This document shows, one piece after another, positions 41,298 to 49,500 of a DNA stretch of 64,000 nt (position 1 is its first letter; each line of letters begins with the position of its first letter). The DNA lies in the NCBI RefSeq assembly GCF_002234595.1, contig NZ_NMUL01000069.1, forward strand, positions 1 to 64,000. Reading direction: 5' to 3'. The stretch is from Amycolatopsis vastitatis (lineage in GTDB: Bacteria; Actinomycetota; Actinomycetes; Mycobacteriales; Pseudonocardiaceae). The notes beneath the pieces are model-generated. The model was not told the origin of the DNA and did not search any database. It was given only the letters and a program-made list of their open reading frames with translations. Position numbers and translations under genes: made by a program.

Positions 41298-43337
41298 ATG
41301 ACAGCTCGACGTCTGCGCTGGGCAGCGTGGCCGGTGATCGCCGTGCTCGCCGCGGCGGTCTGGGGAATGGGGGCCACCGCCGGGGCGGCGACCGCCCCCG
41401 CGGCGACGGTCACCGTCAACGCCAAAGCCGGGCTGGCCACCATGCCGGACACCGGGATCGGCATCAACCACGCGGTGTGGGACAGCCAGCTGGGGACCGA
41501 CGAGGTGGCCGACCTCTTCGGCGCGGCCGGTGTCCGCACCATGCGGTACCCCGGCGGTTCCTACGGCGACATCTACCACTGGAAGGACAACACCGCGCCG
41601 GGTGGTTACGTGGCGCCGAACACCGATTTCGACACTTTCATGGGCGGTGTGCGCAGAGCCGGCGCCCAGCCGATCATCATCGCCAACTACGGCACCGGCA
41701 CGCCGGAGGAAGCCGCGGACTGGGTGCGGTACGCCAACGTGACCAAGGGTTACGGCGTCAAGTACTGGGAAATCGGCAACGAGCTCTACGGAAACGGGCA
41801 CTACGGGGCGAACTGGGAAGCCGACAACCACGCGGACAAGAGCCCGGCGGCCTACGCCAACGGCGTCGTCGCCTACGCCGACGCGATGAAGGCGGCCGAT
41901 CCGGGGGTGAAGATCGGCGCCGTGCTGACGACCCCGGGAAACTGGCCGGACGGCCTCGTCGGCTCCGGTGACACGGCGACCTGGAACCAGACCGTGCTGT
42001 CGATCGCGGGCCCGCACATCGACTTCGTCATCCTGCACTGGTACCCCAGCGGCTCGACGGCGGCGGAAGCGCTCGCCAAGCCGGAGCAGGTGAACGACAT
42101 GATGTTCGCGGCGCGCGAGCAGATCAGCCGGTACGCGGGCGCGAACTCCGGCCGGATCGGCATCGCGATGACCGAGACCAACACGCCGGTCGGCATGGAC
42201 ACCCAGCCCGGCGCCCTGTTCGCCGCCGACACCTACAGCTCGCTGCTGGAGAACGGCGTGTTCACGATCGACTGGTGGGACACGCACAACGGCGGCGCCA
42301 AACTGTCCACTGTGGCCGGATATCCGGACTACGGCGACTCCGGGATCCTTTCCAGCGCCACGTGCCTGGAGGGCGGAGTCTGCGAGCCCGCGCTCAACAC
42401 GCCCTTCGCGCCGTACTACGGCTTGAAGATGCTGAGCACGTTCGCGCGTCCCGGGGACCAGTTCGTCCGCGCCGGCGCGGACGACCCGCTCGTCGGCGCG
42501 CACGCCGTCCGCCGGGCGAACGGCGACCTCGCCGTGCTGCTGCTCAACAAGGATCCCGACCAGGCCAGGGCGGTGACCCTGGACTACGCGGGCTACACGC
42601 CGTCGGCGGCCGCGCCGCAGGTGTTCACCTTCACCAACGGCGCGACGTCGATCAGCAGCGCCACGACCGGGACGAGCACGTCCCAGACCCTGCCGCCGTA
42701 TTCGCTGACCACCCTGGTGCTGCACACTGCTGCTTCCAGCGCGTCCGCCGGACCCGGGACGCCCGGGCAGCCCGGCGCGACGGCGACCGACCGGACCGCG
42801 ACGATCACGTGGGCCCCGGCCGCGCCCGGCGGGCACCCGATCGCGAAGTACGAGGTGTACCGCCAGGTGGGCACCACCAGCGAACAGTGGGGTGAGACCA
42901 CCGGCACGTCGCTCGACGTCGGGAACCTCGTCCCGGGCAGCCGGTACACGATCAACGTGCTGGCGCGGGACACGGCCGGGAACGTGTCCTGGGCGTCGCC
43001 ACCGCTGACGTTCACCACCGGCGCACCGGCGGCGAGCAGCTGTACGGTCCGGATGACCGACGTGACCGACTGGGCGAGCGGCTTCGTCGGCGGCATCCAC
43101 GTCACCGCCACCGGGGTCGTGGGGGACTGGACGCTGACGTTCAGCTGGCCCACCGCGCGGCAGCGGCTCACCGGTGGCTGGAACGGCACCTGGGCCCAGA
43201 ACGGGACGACGGTGACGGTGTCGTCGTCGGCTGCGCCGGCTTCGGGGGTGGATGTCGGGTTCACCGCCGACTACGGCGGGCCGAACATCCTGCCGACGGC
43301 GTTCAGCCTCAACGGCGTCGTCTGCGCGGCGGGCTGA
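41298..43337 (+). CDS. Secreted GH51-like arabinofuranosidase with Fn3 and CBM2
   Basis: A 679-residue secreted modular enzyme. Residues 1-35 are a signal peptide. The catalytic TIM barrel includes RTMRYPGGSYGDIYHW, the acid/base Glu in YWEIGNELYG, ILHWYPSG and the nucleophile Glu in MTETNTPVG, the clan-A pattern of GH51-like alpha-L-arabinofuranosidases. A beta domain follows to about residue 480. An Fn3 module (TATITWAPAAPGGHPIAKYEV) and a C-terminal CBM2-like module (CTVRMTDVTDWASGF, LTGGWNGTWAQNG) end the protein. The CBM2 would hold it on cellulose or xylan. A GAGGA site precedes the ATG, and a CebR-like box lies upstream. Exact GH family not tested. Confidence 0.85.
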   Translation: MTARRLRWAAWPVIAVLAAAVWGMGATAGAATAPAATVTVNAKAGLATMPDTGIGINHAVWDSQLGTDEVADLFGAAGVRTMRYPGGSYGDIYHWKDNTAPGGYVAPNTDFDTFMGGVRRAGAQPIIIANYGTGTPEEAADWVRYANVTKGYGVKYWEIGNELYGNGHYGANWEADNHADKSPAAYANGVVAYADAMKAADPGVKIGAVLTTPGNWPDGLVGSGDTATWNQTVLSIAGPHIDFVILHWYPSGSTAAEALAKPEQVNDMMFAAREQISRYAGANSGRIGIAMTETNTPVGMDTQPGALFAADTYSSLLENGVFTIDWWDTHNGGAKLSTVAGYPDYGDSGILSSATCLEGGVCEPALNTPFAPYYGLKMLSTFARPGDQFVRAGADDPLVGAHAVRRANGDLAVLLLNKDPDQARAVTLDYAGYTPSAAAPQVFTFTNGATSISSATTGTSTSQTLPPYSLTTLVLHTAASSASAGPGTPGQPGATATDRTATITWAPAAPGGHPIAKYEVYRQVGTTSEQWGETTGTSLDVGNLVPGSRYTINVLARDTAGNVSWASPPLTFTTGAPAASSCTVRMTDVTDWASGFVGGIHVTATGVVGDWTLTFSWPTARQRLTGGWNGTWAQNGTTVTVSSSAAPASGVDVGFTADYGGPNILPTAFSLNGVVCAAG

Positions 43338-43343
43338 GCCGGT

Positions 43344-43396
43344 GACGTGAATGACTCATTCACGTCGCCAGACGACGTGAATGAGTCATTCACGTC
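43344..43396. repeat. Two 23-bp perfect palindromes, 30 bp apart
   Basis: Each palindrome has GACGTGAATGA / TCATTCACGTC arms around a single central base, C in the first (43344-43366) and G in the second (43374-43396). They lie between the convergent arabinofuranosidase and SRPBCC genes. The second one provides the stop codon of the SRPBCC gene (TGA in GAATGA). They resemble interspersed intergenic palindromes and could act as terminators or as binding sites. Confidence 0.85.
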
Positions 43397-43796
43397 GTTC
43401 GACGCGCTCGCGCACGGCCCGCAGCTCCTCGCCGACGACCGCCATCTGCGCGTCGACGGCCGCGGGTTCGGTGCCCTCGGGGAAGAACAGGCTGAAGATC
43501 AGCTCGGCGCCCGCCAGGTTCGGCACCGCGCGGGTGAACAGGCCCAGGTTCGGGGCGTCGGCGCTGACGAAGTCGACCACGCCGTGGGCCGCGGCGACCC
43601 GCACGGCGACTCGCCGCGGGCCGTCGCCGGTGTCGACTCGCCAGACGTCGCCGTGTTCGTGGTCGACGGCGGTGGCGAAACCCGGCGCCCATTCGGGCAG
43701 GTGCCGGGGATCCGACAGGTATTCGACGACCCGCTCCGGCGGGGCGGCGACGGAAAGGGTGCGCGTCTCGGCACGCCCGGGTGCGAATGATGTCAT
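43386..43796 (-). CDS. SRPBCC-family protein (polyketide cyclase/START-like)
   Basis: A protein of about 136 residues starting MTSFAPGRAETRTLSVAAPP. A GTG at 43814 is possible but would cover the operator. It shows the SRPBCC pattern: a first strand, then PPERVVEYLSDPRHLPEWAPGF, mid strands VWRVDTGDGPRRVAVRVAA and a long C-terminal helix (AVDAQMAVVGEELRAVRERVERRE). The fold binds hydrophobic ligands. It is divergent from a MarR gene that probably controls it. The C-terminus runs into a palindromic repeat that supplies the stop. Confidence 0.8.
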   Translation of the reverse strand: MTSFAPGRAETRTLSVAAPPERVVEYLSDPRHLPEWAPGFATAVDHEHGDVWRVDTGDGPRRVAVRVAAAHGVVDFVSADAPNLGLFTRAVPNLAGAELIFSLFFPEGTEPAAVDAQMAVVGEELRAVRERVERRE

Positions 43797-43807
43797 AGGG
43801 AGAACGA

Positions 43808-43821
43808 TACGCACATGCGTA
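43808..43821. promoter_or_regulatory. Candidate MarR operator
   Basis: TACGCA and TGCGTA form a perfect 14-bp palindrome around CA, midway between the divergent SRPBCC and MarR starts. Further GATGCGT and CGCGTAAT words follow. It could control both genes. Confidence 0.55.
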
Positions 43822-43849
43822 CGATGCGTCCACGCGTAATATCCCGCCG

Positions 43850-44266
43850 GTGAACGAGGACGACGATCTCGGAGCCCTCTGCGCCGGGGCGGGGCGCAGC
43901 ATGGCCGAGGCCGAACGGCCGGTGCTGGAGCGTCACGGCTTCTCGATGTGGCAGTACGTCGTGCTGTCGGCGCTGGCCCGCGGGGCGGCGCCCAGCCAGC
44001 TGGTGCTGGCCCAGCAGATCCACTACGACAAGACCCGCCTGATCGCCCTGCTCGACGGCCTCGAAGCGGCGGGGCTGGTGGTCCGCGAGCCCGACCCGGG
44101 TGACCGCCGCGCGCGCGTCGTGCGGCTGACGCCCGAGGGCGCCCGGCGGCACGCGGCGGTCCGGGACGAGATCCGCGAGGTGGAGGACCGCAAGCTCGCC
44201 GGCCTCACGCCGGAAGCGCGGCGGTCACTGCGGTCGGCCCTGGCCCACCTCGCGAACGCGGACTGA
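43850..44266 (+). CDS. MarR-family transcriptional regulator
   Basis: A 138-residue MarR protein with a GTG start. The winged helix includes SMWQYVVLSALARGAAPSQLVLAQQIHYDKTRLIALLDGLEAAGLV (quoted as the HTH region, residues 31-76) and the wing EPDPGDRRARVVRLT. Helices at both ends form the dimer interface. It is divergent from the SRPBCC gene, with a 14-bp palindrome between, so the two are probably coregulated. Ligand unknown. Confidence 0.9.
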   Translation: MNEDDDLGALCAGAGRSMAEAERPVLERHGFSMWQYVVLSALARGAAPSQLVLAQQIHYDKTRLIALLDGLEAAGLVVREPDPGDRRARVVRLTPEGARRHAAVRDEIREVEDRKLAGLTPEARRSLRSALAHLANAD

Positions 44267-44360
44267 CCGCGGCGGCCGCCGCCGGTCAGCCAGTCAGCCG
44301 GCCAAAACTGTCGGTGCCGCCAGGTACGCTGGAAACCGGGGGCCGGAGGCCTGCCCGACC

Positions 44361-45224
44361 TCACGACCGGCGGATCAGTTCCTCCGCCACCCATTGCGCG
44401 ACCCCGTCGGGGTAGGGGTTCGTCAGGCCGAGCACGAAGTGCCCGAACCCGGCGTCGGCCGCCTCGGCGATCTTGCCCCGCGTCAGCCCCGGCCGCTCGT
44501 AGTCCACCGGCAGGAAGATCGAGCGGGTGATCTGCGCCGGGTCGCGGCCGATCTCCTGGCAGTACTTGTCGAGCAGCCTGCTCCGGCCGGCCAGATCCGA
44601 GATGTCGCCGCCACCCGGGATGTTCCACAGGTCCGCGTGCTCGGCCACCACCCGCAGCGTCGCGCTCGCCCGGCCGCCGATCATGATCGGCGGGTGCGGG
44701 CGCTGCACCGGCTTCGGGTTGCCGAACGCCCCGGTCAGCCGGACGTGCGAACCCTCGAAGCCGAACGGCGCGTCGTCTGTCCACAAGCGACGGATGACCG
44801 TGCAGGCTTCGGCCAGTGCCGCGACGGCGTCCGCCTGGCCGTGGTACGGCAGGCCGTGACCGTCGTACTCACGCCGCGCCAAGGGATGGCTCGGGCGCGA
44901 GCCGGCGCCGATGCCGAAGTCGAGCCGTCCGCCGGAGACGATGTCGACGGTCGTGGCGATCTTCGCCAGCATCGCCGGTGGCCGGAAGCGGTTGCTGGTG
45001 ACCAGCAGGCCGACGCGCATCCGCGAGGTCTGGGCCGCCAGCGCCGAAAGCAGTGTCCAGCCTTCGAAGATCGGGCCGTCCGGGTCGCCGCCGATCGGCA
45101 TCAGGTGGTCGAACAGCCACGCGTGCTCGATCTCCGGCACGGTGTCGGCTTCCCGCCAGACGCGCAGGACCTCGTCGTAGCCGACCTGCTGCGGCGGGGT
45201 CATGATGCCGAAGCTCGGGGTCAT
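44361..45224 (-). CDS. F420-dependent LLM-class oxidoreductase
   Basis: A 287-residue protein starting MTPSFGIMTPPQQVGYDEVL, coupled by ATGA overlap to the aldo-keto reductase upstream. It has the bacterial luciferase-like TIM barrel: HAWLFDHLMPIGG, LAKIATTVDIVSGGRLDFGIGAG and HPPIMIGGRASATLRVVAEHADLWN. The pattern fits the F420-dependent group of actinobacteria better than FMN luciferases. It would oxidise or reduce a small molecule using coenzyme F420. The substrate is unknown; it probably acts with the aldo-keto reductase. Confidence 0.85.
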   Translation of the reverse strand: MTPSFGIMTPPQQVGYDEVLRVWREADTVPEIEHAWLFDHLMPIGGDPDGPIFEGWTLLSALAAQTSRMRVGLLVTSNRFRPPAMLAKIATTVDIVSGGRLDFGIGAGSRPSHPLARREYDGHGLPYHGQADAVAALAEACTVIRRLWTDDAPFGFEGSHVRLTGAFGNPKPVQRPHPPIMIGGRASATLRVVAEHADLWNIPGGGDISDLAGRSRLLDKYCQEIGRDPAQITRSIFLPVDYERPGLTRGKIAEAADAGFGHFVLGLTNPYPDGVAQWVAEELIRRS

Positions 45225-46243
45225 CGCCGCCGCCGCAGGGACGGGTCGAGCAGCGCCGGCGGGGTGTCGAACTTCTCGTCCGGGGCCAGGTCGGTGCCGG
45301 GGGCGACGACGGCGTCGATCTCGTCGAGCACGTCGGCGGGCAGCACGGTGTCGGCGGCTTCGAGCTGCGAGCGCAGGTGGTCCAGCGTCCGCGGGCCGAT
45401 GAGCGCACTGGTCACGGCCGGGTGCGCGGTGACGAAGCCGAGAGCGAGCTGGATCAGGGAAAGCCCCGCCTGGTCGGCGATCTTGGCCAGTTGCTCGACG
45501 GCGTCGAGCCGGGCGCGGTTGGCCGGGATGTCGAGGTCGAAGCGCTGCGGGACGACCTTCGCGCGGCTGGTGTCGATTTCCCGGCCCGCGCGGATCGCGC
45601 CCGACAGCCAGCCCGAAGCCAACGGGCTCCACGCCAGCACGCCCATGCCGTACTCCTCGGTCACCGGCAGGACGTGGGCTTCGATGCCGCGCTGCAGGAT
45701 CGAGTAGCTGGGCTGTTCGGTGACGTACCGGCCGAGGTGGTGCTCGCGGGCGGCCCACTGCGCCTGGACGATGCGGTACGCGGGGAAGGTCGACGAGCCG
45801 AAGTAGCGGATCTTGCCCGCGCGCTGCAGGTCCGTCAGTGCGGAAAGCGCTTCCTCATCGCTCGTCGTGGGGTCCCAGCGGTGGATCTGGTAGAGGTCGA
45901 CGTGGTCGACGCCGAGGCGGCGCAGGCTGTCGTCCAGCGCGGTGACCAGCCAGCGGCGGGAGTTGCCGCGGTGGTTGCGCTCCTCGCCCATCGGCAGGGT
46001 CGCCTTCGTGGCCAGCACGATGTCGTCGCGGCGGCCGGCGATCGCCTTGCCGACCATCACCTCCGACCCGCCCTGGCTGTACATGTCGGCGGTGTCGATC
46101 AGGTTGATCCCGGCTTCGAGCGCGGCGTCGACGATGGCCGTGGCTTCGTCCTGGGTCGTGTTCCCGATGGTGCCGAAGTTCATCGCGCCGAGCGCGAGGG
46201 TGCTGACCTGGACGCCGGTGCGGCCCAAGGTGCGGTACTGCAT
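45221..46243 (-). CDS. Aldo/keto reductase
   Basis: A 340-residue AKR starting MQYRTLGRTGVQVSTLALGA. The catalytic tetrad is visible: Asp in NLIDTADMY, Tyr in the same segment, Lys in LATKATLPMG and His in YQIHRWDP. The NADPH-binding C-terminus has LAWSPLASGWL and SALIGPRTLDHLRSQL. Length and motifs fit the YajO/Tas-like group. It is divergent from a TetR gene, and two copies of an operator lie between them, which suggests repression of this two-gene operon by that TetR protein. Confidence 0.92.
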   Translation of the reverse strand: MQYRTLGRTGVQVSTLALGAMNFGTIGNTTQDEATAIVDAALEAGINLIDTADMYSQGGSEVMVGKAIAGRRDDIVLATKATLPMGEERNHRGNSRRWLVTALDDSLRRLGVDHVDLYQIHRWDPTTSDEEALSALTDLQRAGKIRYFGSSTFPAYRIVQAQWAAREHHLGRYVTEQPSYSILQRGIEAHVLPVTEEYGMGVLAWSPLASGWLSGAIRAGREIDTSRAKVVPQRFDLDIPANRARLDAVEQLAKIADQAGLSLIQLALGFVTAHPAVTSALIGPRTLDHLRSQLEAADTVLPADVLDEIDAVVAPGTDLAPDEKFDTPPALLDPSLRRRR

Positions 46244-46273
46244 GGGGGGTGCCTCCGTGGCAGGATAGGCAAA

Positions 46274-46312
46274 CGGAACGTTGCTCCGCTAACAATACGG
46301 AACATTGTTCCG
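46274..46312. promoter_or_regulatory. Paired TetR operators
   Basis: CGGAACGTTGCTCCG (46274-46288) and CGGAACATTGTTCCG (46298-46312) are 15-bp palindromes centred 24 bases apart in the divergent region between the aldo-keto reductase and TetR genes. The second is perfect except at its central base. The pairing is strong evidence for two dimers binding. Confidence 0.8.
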
Positions 46313-46333
46313 CTTAGCAACCCGGGAGGTGTC

Positions 46334-46909
46334 GTGGGCGAGCGCAAGCTCAAGCGGGCGGATGCCCGGCGCAACGAAAAGACTTTGCTGGACGCGGCGG
46401 CGGCGGTTTTCGTCGCCTCCGGCGTGGACGCGCCGGTGCGCGACATCGCGGCGAAGGCCGGGGTGGGGATGGGCACGATCTATCGCCACTTCCCGACCCG
46501 GGCCGACCTCATCATCGCCGTCTACCGGCACCAGGTGTGCGCCTGCGCGGAGGCGGGGCCGGCCCTGCTGGCCTCGAGCGACTCCCCGTACGCGGCGCTG
46601 GTCCAGTGGATCGGCCTCTTCGCCGACTTCCTGGTGACCAAGCACGGGCTCGCGGGTGTGCTCCAGTCCGACAATGCCGGCTTCGAGTCGCTGCACGCGT
46701 ACTTCCTCGAGCGCCTCGTGCCGGTGTGTGCCGACCTGCTCGACGCGGCGGCCGCGGCCGGCGAGGTCCGGGCCGAGGTGCGGCCGCTCGAACTGATGCG
46801 AGGCGTCGGCAACCTCTGCGTCGGCGCGGACAGCGATCCGCAGTACGACGCGCGCCGGCTGGTCGGAATCCTGGTCGCCGGGCTGAAGTGCGAGACCATG
46901 GGGGCATGA
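46334..46909 (+). CDS. TetR-family regulator
   Basis: A 191-residue protein with a GTG start behind a GGGAGGT site. The N-terminal HTH is LLDAAAAVFVASGVDAPVRD then IAAKAGVGMGTIYRHFPTRADLI. The C-terminal ligand domain has LVQWIGLFADFLVTKHGLAG. It is divergent from the aldo-keto reductase/LLM operon and coupled by ATGA overlap to a small PPOX protein gene. The twin operators next to it make autoregulation likely. Confidence 0.92.
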   Translation: MGERKLKRADARRNEKTLLDAAAAVFVASGVDAPVRDIAAKAGVGMGTIYRHFPTRADLIIAVYRHQVCACAEAGPALLASSDSPYAALVQWIGLFADFLVTKHGLAGVLQSDNAGFESLHAYFLERLVPVCADLLDAAAAAGEVRAEVRPLELMRGVGNLCVGADSDPQYDARRLVGILVAGLKCETMGA

Positions 46910-47340
46910 CGGCGTGGCGGGAGTTCGAAGCGGCGGAACCGGAGTTCGCGCGGCGGGTCCGGGCCTTGTTCGACGCGCACAAGCACAAGACCATCGCGAC
47001 CTTGCGGGCCGACGGGTCGCCGCGGATCTCCGGGATCGAGACGGTCTTCGAGGACGGCGAACTGTCCTTCGGCTCGATGCCGAACGCGCGCAAGGGCGCT
47101 GACCTGCGGCGCGACCCGCGGTTCGCGCTGCACAGCGCGACGGTCGACCCGGTCGAAGGCGCGGAGGCGCAGTGGTCGGGGGAGGCGAAGATCGCGGGCC
47201 GGGCGCTGAGCGAAGACGGCGAGCGGTTCCGGGTGGACGTCGCCGAGGTCGTGCACACCCACCTGAACGCGGCCGCGACGCTGCTGGTCGTCGAGTGGTG
47301 GACGCCCTCGGGCGGTCTGCGCAAGGTCGAGCGCGAATAA
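46906..47340 (+). CDS. Pyridoxamine 5'-phosphate oxidase-like (split-barrel) protein
   Basis: A 144-residue protein coupled to the TetR gene by ATGA. It has a split-barrel flavin fold: KHKTIATLRADGSPRISGIETVFED, then LSFGSMPNARKGADLRRDPRFALHSATVDP. The actinobacterial group of such proteins often binds F420, FMN or heme. The conserved first strand (T-x-x-x-D-G-x-P) is present. It may act on the same substrates as the divergent F420-type oxidoreductase operon. Confidence 0.85.
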   Translation: MTAWREFEAAEPEFARRVRALFDAHKHKTIATLRADGSPRISGIETVFEDGELSFGSMPNARKGADLRRDPRFALHSATVDPVEGAEAQWSGEAKIAGRALSEDGERFRVDVAEVVHTHLNAAATLLVVEWWTPSGGLRKVERE

Positions 47341-47373
47341 CTCCTGTTCGGGCGGATTCGGCGCAGTTGTCTC

Positions 47374-47407
47374 CGGCTATTAAGTCAACTGCTTGACTTA
47401 ATAGCCG
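47374..47407. promoter_or_regulatory. Operator before P450 operon: 15-bp perfect inverted repeat
   Basis: CGGCTATTAAGTCAA and TTGACTTAATAGCCG form perfect 15-bp arms around CTGC. They lie 50 bases before the P450 ATG and contain TTGACT, a possible -35 element. The TetR protein encoded second in the operon is the likely binder. It is unusually AT-rich for this window. Confidence 0.75.
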
Positions 47408-47456
47408 ATCGTCGCCATGCTCGGGGCAGGGGACATTCACCGACGAGGAGCCCGAC

Positions 47457-48665
47457 ATGACGCCAAGTCACACCGAGCCGCTGCCGCGGTTCCCGTTCGA
47501 GGCCGCCACCGCGCTGGAGCCGCCGGCCGAGTGGGCGGAGTTCCGGGAGAAGTGCCCCGTGGCGCGCGTCGCGCTGGCCAGCGGGGACGAAGCGACGCTG
47601 ATCACCCGCTACGACGACGTCAAGAGCGTGCTGTCCGACCCGCGCTTCACCCGGCCGACCCCGGCGGACAACGCGGCCCGCGTCGCGGACACCGAGTCGG
47701 GCGGGGTGTTCAACAGCGAGATGGCGACCGTGCTCCCGCAGCACGGCGAAGAGCACCTGAAGTGGCGCCGCCTGCTCGGGAAGTGGTTCACCGCCAAGCG
47801 GATGAACGCGCTGCGGCCGGGCATGGCGGCGATGGCCGAGCAGCTCCTCGACGAGATGGTCGCCAAGGGCGCGCCCGCGGACCTCAAGGCCGGCCTCGCC
47901 TTCCCGCTGCCGGTGTGGGTCATCTGCGACATGCTCGGCGTGCCGGACGCCGACCGGGACCGGTTCGCCCACTGGTCCGACGTCATGCTCAGCATGACCC
48001 GCTACACCCAGGCCGAGTTCGACGCGGCGCAGGCGGAGTTCGGCCGGTACATGGGCGCGCACATCGCCGCCAAGCGCGCGGAGCCCGGCGAGGACATCCT
48101 CAGCGCGTTGATCGCCGAAGGCGTCGACTGGTCCGACGCGACGCTGACCGCCACCGGCATCGGCCTGCTCATCGCCGGGCACGAAACCACCGCGAACATG
48201 ATCGCCAAGATGACGGCGATGCTGCTGGCCGACCGGAGCCGGTGGGAACAGCTGCTCGCCGACCCGTCGCTGGTGCGCACGGCGGTCGAGGAAGCGCTGC
48301 GGGCGGACGCGAACGCGGGCGTCGGCATGCTGCGCTACCTCAGCGAGGACTTCGAGGTCGGCGGCACCGTGCTGCCCGGCGGCACCACCGCGATGTGCAG
48401 CATGGCGGCGGCGAACCGGGACGAGCGGGCGTTCGAAAACGCCGCCGAGATCGACCTGACCCGCAGCCCGAACCCGCACCTGGCCTTCGGCGCCGGCGCG
48501 CACGCCTGCCTCGGCCAGCCGCTGGCCCGCACCGAGCTGCAGGTGGTCCTGGAAGTGCTGCTGCGCAAGCTGCCGTCGCTCGAACTGGCCGTCCCGGCGG
48601 ACGAACTGCGCCGCGTCGAGGGGCTCGCCGTCGGCGGGCTGCGGGAACTGCCCGTCCGCTGGTGA
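47457..48665 (+). CDS. Cytochrome P450
   Basis: A 402-residue bacterial class I P450. The I-helix oxygen-binding motif is AGHETT at residues 240-245, the K-helix ExxR lies in VEEALR, and the heme loop is FGAGAHACLG with the Cys ligand at about residue 351. Length is standard. It hydroxylates a small molecule using electrons from the ferredoxin and reductase encoded two genes on. The TetR gene overlaps its stop. Substrate unknown. Confidence 0.95.
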   Translation: MTPSHTEPLPRFPFEAATALEPPAEWAEFREKCPVARVALASGDEATLITRYDDVKSVLSDPRFTRPTPADNAARVADTESGGVFNSEMATVLPQHGEEHLKWRRLLGKWFTAKRMNALRPGMAAMAEQLLDEMVAKGAPADLKAGLAFPLPVWVICDMLGVPDADRDRFAHWSDVMLSMTRYTQAEFDAAQAEFGRYMGAHIAAKRAEPGEDILSALIAEGVDWSDATLTATGIGLLIAGHETTANMIAKMTAMLLADRSRWEQLLADPSLVRTAVEEALRADANAGVGMLRYLSEDFEVGGTVLPGGTTAMCSMAAANRDERAFENAAEIDLTRSPNPHLAFGAGAHACLGQPLARTELQVVLEVLLRKLPSLELAVPADELRRVEGLAVGGLRELPVRW

Positions 48666-49276
48666 GCGACCGCGCGCAGGCGACGCGGGAGCGGATCCTC
48701 ACGGTGGCGGAACGGCTCTACGCCGAACACGGCGTGCTCGCCGTGTCGAACCGGCAGATCAGCGAGGCGGCCGGGCAGGGCAACAACACCGCCGTCGGCT
48801 ACCACTTCGGCACCCGGACCGACCTGGTGCGGGCCATCGTCCGCAAGCACAGCGGATCGATCGAACGGCTGCGTCATCGGCGGCTGGACAGTGGCCCCAC
48901 GGAGCTGCGGGACTGGCTCGGCTGCCTGGTGTACCCGACCACCGAGCACCTGGCCGAGCTGGGCACACCCACCTGGTTCGCCCGGTTCGCCGCCCAGACG
49001 ATGACCGAGCCGTCCCTGCGCGCGGTCATCGTCGATGAGACGCTGACGTCCCCGTCGCTGGCGCGGACCCTCGAAGGGCTCTACCGGTGCCTGCCCGGGC
49101 TGCCCGCCGAAGTCCGTGCCGAACGGAACGACATCACCCGCCTCCTGCTGATGCACACGATGGCCGAGCGGGAACGCGCCATCGCCGAAGGCGCGGGCAC
49201 CGCCGGCTGGCGCGACACCGCCACGGGCCTCACCGACGCACTGGCCGGGCTGTGGCTCGCGCCGGTCACGAAGTAA
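48662..49276 (+). CDS. TetR-family regulator within P450 operon
   Basis: A 204-residue TetR protein whose GTG overlaps the P450 stop. The HTH is ILTVAERLYAEHGVLAVSNRQ then ISEAAGQGNNTAVGYHFGTRTDLV; the NNTAVGYHF recognition helix is like the group that controls P450/ferredoxin loci. The C-terminal domain carries LGCLVYPTTEHLAELG. It probably binds the inverted repeat before the P450 and is relieved by the P450 substrate. Confidence 0.92.
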   Translation: MSDRAQATRERILTVAERLYAEHGVLAVSNRQISEAAGQGNNTAVGYHFGTRTDLVRAIVRKHSGSIERLRHRRLDSGPTELRDWLGCLVYPTTEHLAELGTPTWFARFAAQTMTEPSLRAVIVDETLTSPSLARTLEGLYRCLPGLPAEVRAERNDITRLLLMHTMAERERAIAEGAGTAGWRDTATGLTDALAGLWLAPVTK

Positions 49277-49299
49277 CTGTCGACGAAAGGAAACCCCCC

Positions 49300-49500
49300 A
49301 TGAAGGTCACCGTGGACGAAGGCAAGTGCTGCGGCGCCGGCACCTGCGTCATGCTCGCGCCGGACGTGTTCGACCAGCGCGACGACGACGGCATCGTCAT
49401 CCTGCTCGACGAGCGCCCTGGCGAAGCCCTGCACGGAGTAGTCCGCGAGGCGGCGAGCGTGTGCCCGGGCGTCGCGATCTCGGTCAGCGAGGAGGGATGA
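49300..49500 (+). CDS. Ferredoxin (3Fe-4S type)
   Basis: A 66-residue ferredoxin. Cys residues lie in GKCCGAGTCVMLAPDVF and in ASVCPGV, the C-x5-C...C-P pattern of the single [3Fe-4S] ferredoxins that serve bacterial P450s. A GAAAGGA site precedes it, and the stop overlaps the reductase start as ATGA. It shuttles electrons from the reductase to the P450. Confidence 0.93.
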   Translation: MKVTVDEGKCCGAGTCVMLAPDVFDQRDDDGIVILLDERPGEALHGVVREAASVCPGVAISVSEEG

